Source: Sneathiella litorea (lineage in GTDB: Bacteria > Pseudomonadota > Alphaproteobacteria > Sneathiellales > Sneathiellaceae). From it: DNA of 64,000 bases. The notes under the pieces were generated by a model. That model was not told where the DNA came from. It did no database searches and saw only the letters and a list, made by a program, of their open reading frames with translations. Each line of letters starts with the position of its first letter. Within the stretch, counting starts at the first letter, position 1. A program made the translations under genes and the position numbers. Positions 63,513-64,000 of this stretch are shown here, piece by piece. The DNA is taken from NCBI RefSeq assembly GCF_009882915.1, contig NZ_WTUW01000009.1:372001-436000 (forward strand), in the 5' to 3' direction.

Positions 63513-64000
63513 TCTATTATCCTAAAATCTTTTTCTGTTAATATGCCGGCAAGCCGCTGGTCAAAACAATCAGTCACGACCCGTTCTACCTCTTGCGCAG
63601 CGTAAGCCAGGCCGATCGCACGGCTTCCTGCCTCATTTCGAAGCTTTTCAAGCGTCCGATCGTAAAAGCCACCACCATAGCCCAGTCTATTACCCACCGC
63701 ATCAAAGGCAAGCATCGGCGTGATCACAAGGCCGGGAATGACATAGTCGTCGGTTTTTGCCGGAACCATCACATTAAAGGCGCCGGGTTCCATCACTGTT
63801 TCCGGCGTCCAGCGGCGAAACAACAGCGGATGGTCCTTTTTCTCGACCACGGGCAAGGCGCAATCTGCACCCATTTCATGAAGAACCCGCAAGAGCGGCC
63901 TTGAATCCAATTCACTTCCAAGGGGCCAGTAAAGGGAAACAGTTAAAGAGTCCAGTGATGGAAAGGCTTTAATGAAGTGGCGAGCGGCCTGCACCCCCGC
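63509..64000 (-). CDS. 5-Formyltetrahydrofolate cyclo-ligase, 5' end outside window
   Basis: At least 163 residues visible, and the frame is still open at the right edge, so the start lies outside. The motif GNRLGYGGGFYDRTLEKL with AIGLAYAAQEVE identifies the methenyltetrahydrofolate-synthetase fold, which converts 5-formyl-THF to methenyl-THF. In many proteobacteria 6S RNA lies next to this gene; that would be upstream, outside the window. It overlaps the phosphoesterase start by 4 bases. Confidence 0.92.
   Translation of the reverse strand, partial: AGVQAARHFIKAFPSLDSLTVSLYWPLGSELDSRPLLRVLHEMGADCALPVVEKKDHPLLFRRWTPETVMEPGAFNVMVPAKTDDYVIPGLVITPMLAFDAVGNRLGYGGGFYDRTLEKLRNEAGSRAIGLAYAAQEVERVVTDCFDQRLAGILTEKDFRIIE

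Noticed and set aside
1-64000. tRNA, rRNA, insertion sequences and CRISPR arrays.
   Set aside because: No T-loop or anticodon-arm pattern, transposase motif, terminal repeats or regularly spaced repeats were seen. A model-based tRNA search would be needed to exclude an atypical one.

Overview
The window reads as one continuous stretch of an alphaproteobacterial chromosome. Evidence: the order glmM-folP-ftsH-tilS-cpoB-pal-tolB-tolA-tolR-tolQ-ybgC-ruvB-ruvA-ruvC-yebC, a hisZ-purA pair, a serC-serA pair with an alphaproteobacterial-type leader, and an RpoH with a clear RpoH box. Intermediate-to-high GC and lipid/acyl-CoA genes fit a marine Rhodospirillales/Sneathiella-like lineage, but the genus is a guess. 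I see no rRNA, tRNA, insertion sequence, prophage or CRISPR array.

Layout. 1-14700 is accessory metabolism: a truncated cation/proton antiporter, a quinone-type oxidoreductase, a translationally coupled three-lipoprotein operon with an M48 protease (1951-4803), an acyl-CoA ligase, a sterol-desaturase pair, a semialdehyde dehydrogenase, a GST-like protein, an alpha/beta hydrolase, a class III transaminase, a DMT permease and a short BLUF photoreceptor. 14706-20225 holds a cyclase-like protein, an SDR and an RND efflux pump (adaptor plus permease) without an outer-membrane partner. 20347-26434 is a plus-strand run: HDAC-like amidohydrolase, xseB, ispA, dxs, tlyA and an RNA uracil methyltransferase, joining isoprenoid precursor synthesis to RNA modification. 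26439-36044 mixes a degenerate GGDEF/EAL protein, a TusA-like protein, an MscS channel, threonine aldolase, rluD, rpoH and a membrane-anchored pseudokinase with a small membrane partner. 36119-42800 is an MFS permease, then purA, hisZ, serA and serC on the minus strand. 43078-47151 is a small accessory island: a possible nuclease-fold protein and a PLP enzyme / aldo-keto reductase / PLP enzyme cluster behind an inverted repeat. 47157-64000 is the conserved envelope and recombination block on the minus strand, ending in YmdB-type phosphodiesterase and a truncated 5-formyltetrahydrofolate cyclo-ligase.

How they work together. Tol-Pal with CpoB and YbgC maintains outer-membrane constriction at division; RuvABC processes Holliday junctions; FtsH degrades membrane and heat-shock proteins and probably acts on RpoH encoded in the same window; GlmM, FolP, ThiD, PurA, SerA/SerC and HisZ supply cell-wall, folate, thiamine, purine, serine and histidine precursors.

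Most of the window is ordinary core genome. The least explained parts are the pseudokinase/membrane-protein pair (33497-36044), the degenerate GGDEF/EAL protein (26439-27728), the coupled lipoprotein/M48 operon (2001-4803), and the PLP/AKR/PLP cluster with its operator-like repeat (43751-47151). None can be called a new system from sequence alone. Several starts were moved to internal codons where the ribosome binding site or family N-terminus argues for it; each such case is noted.
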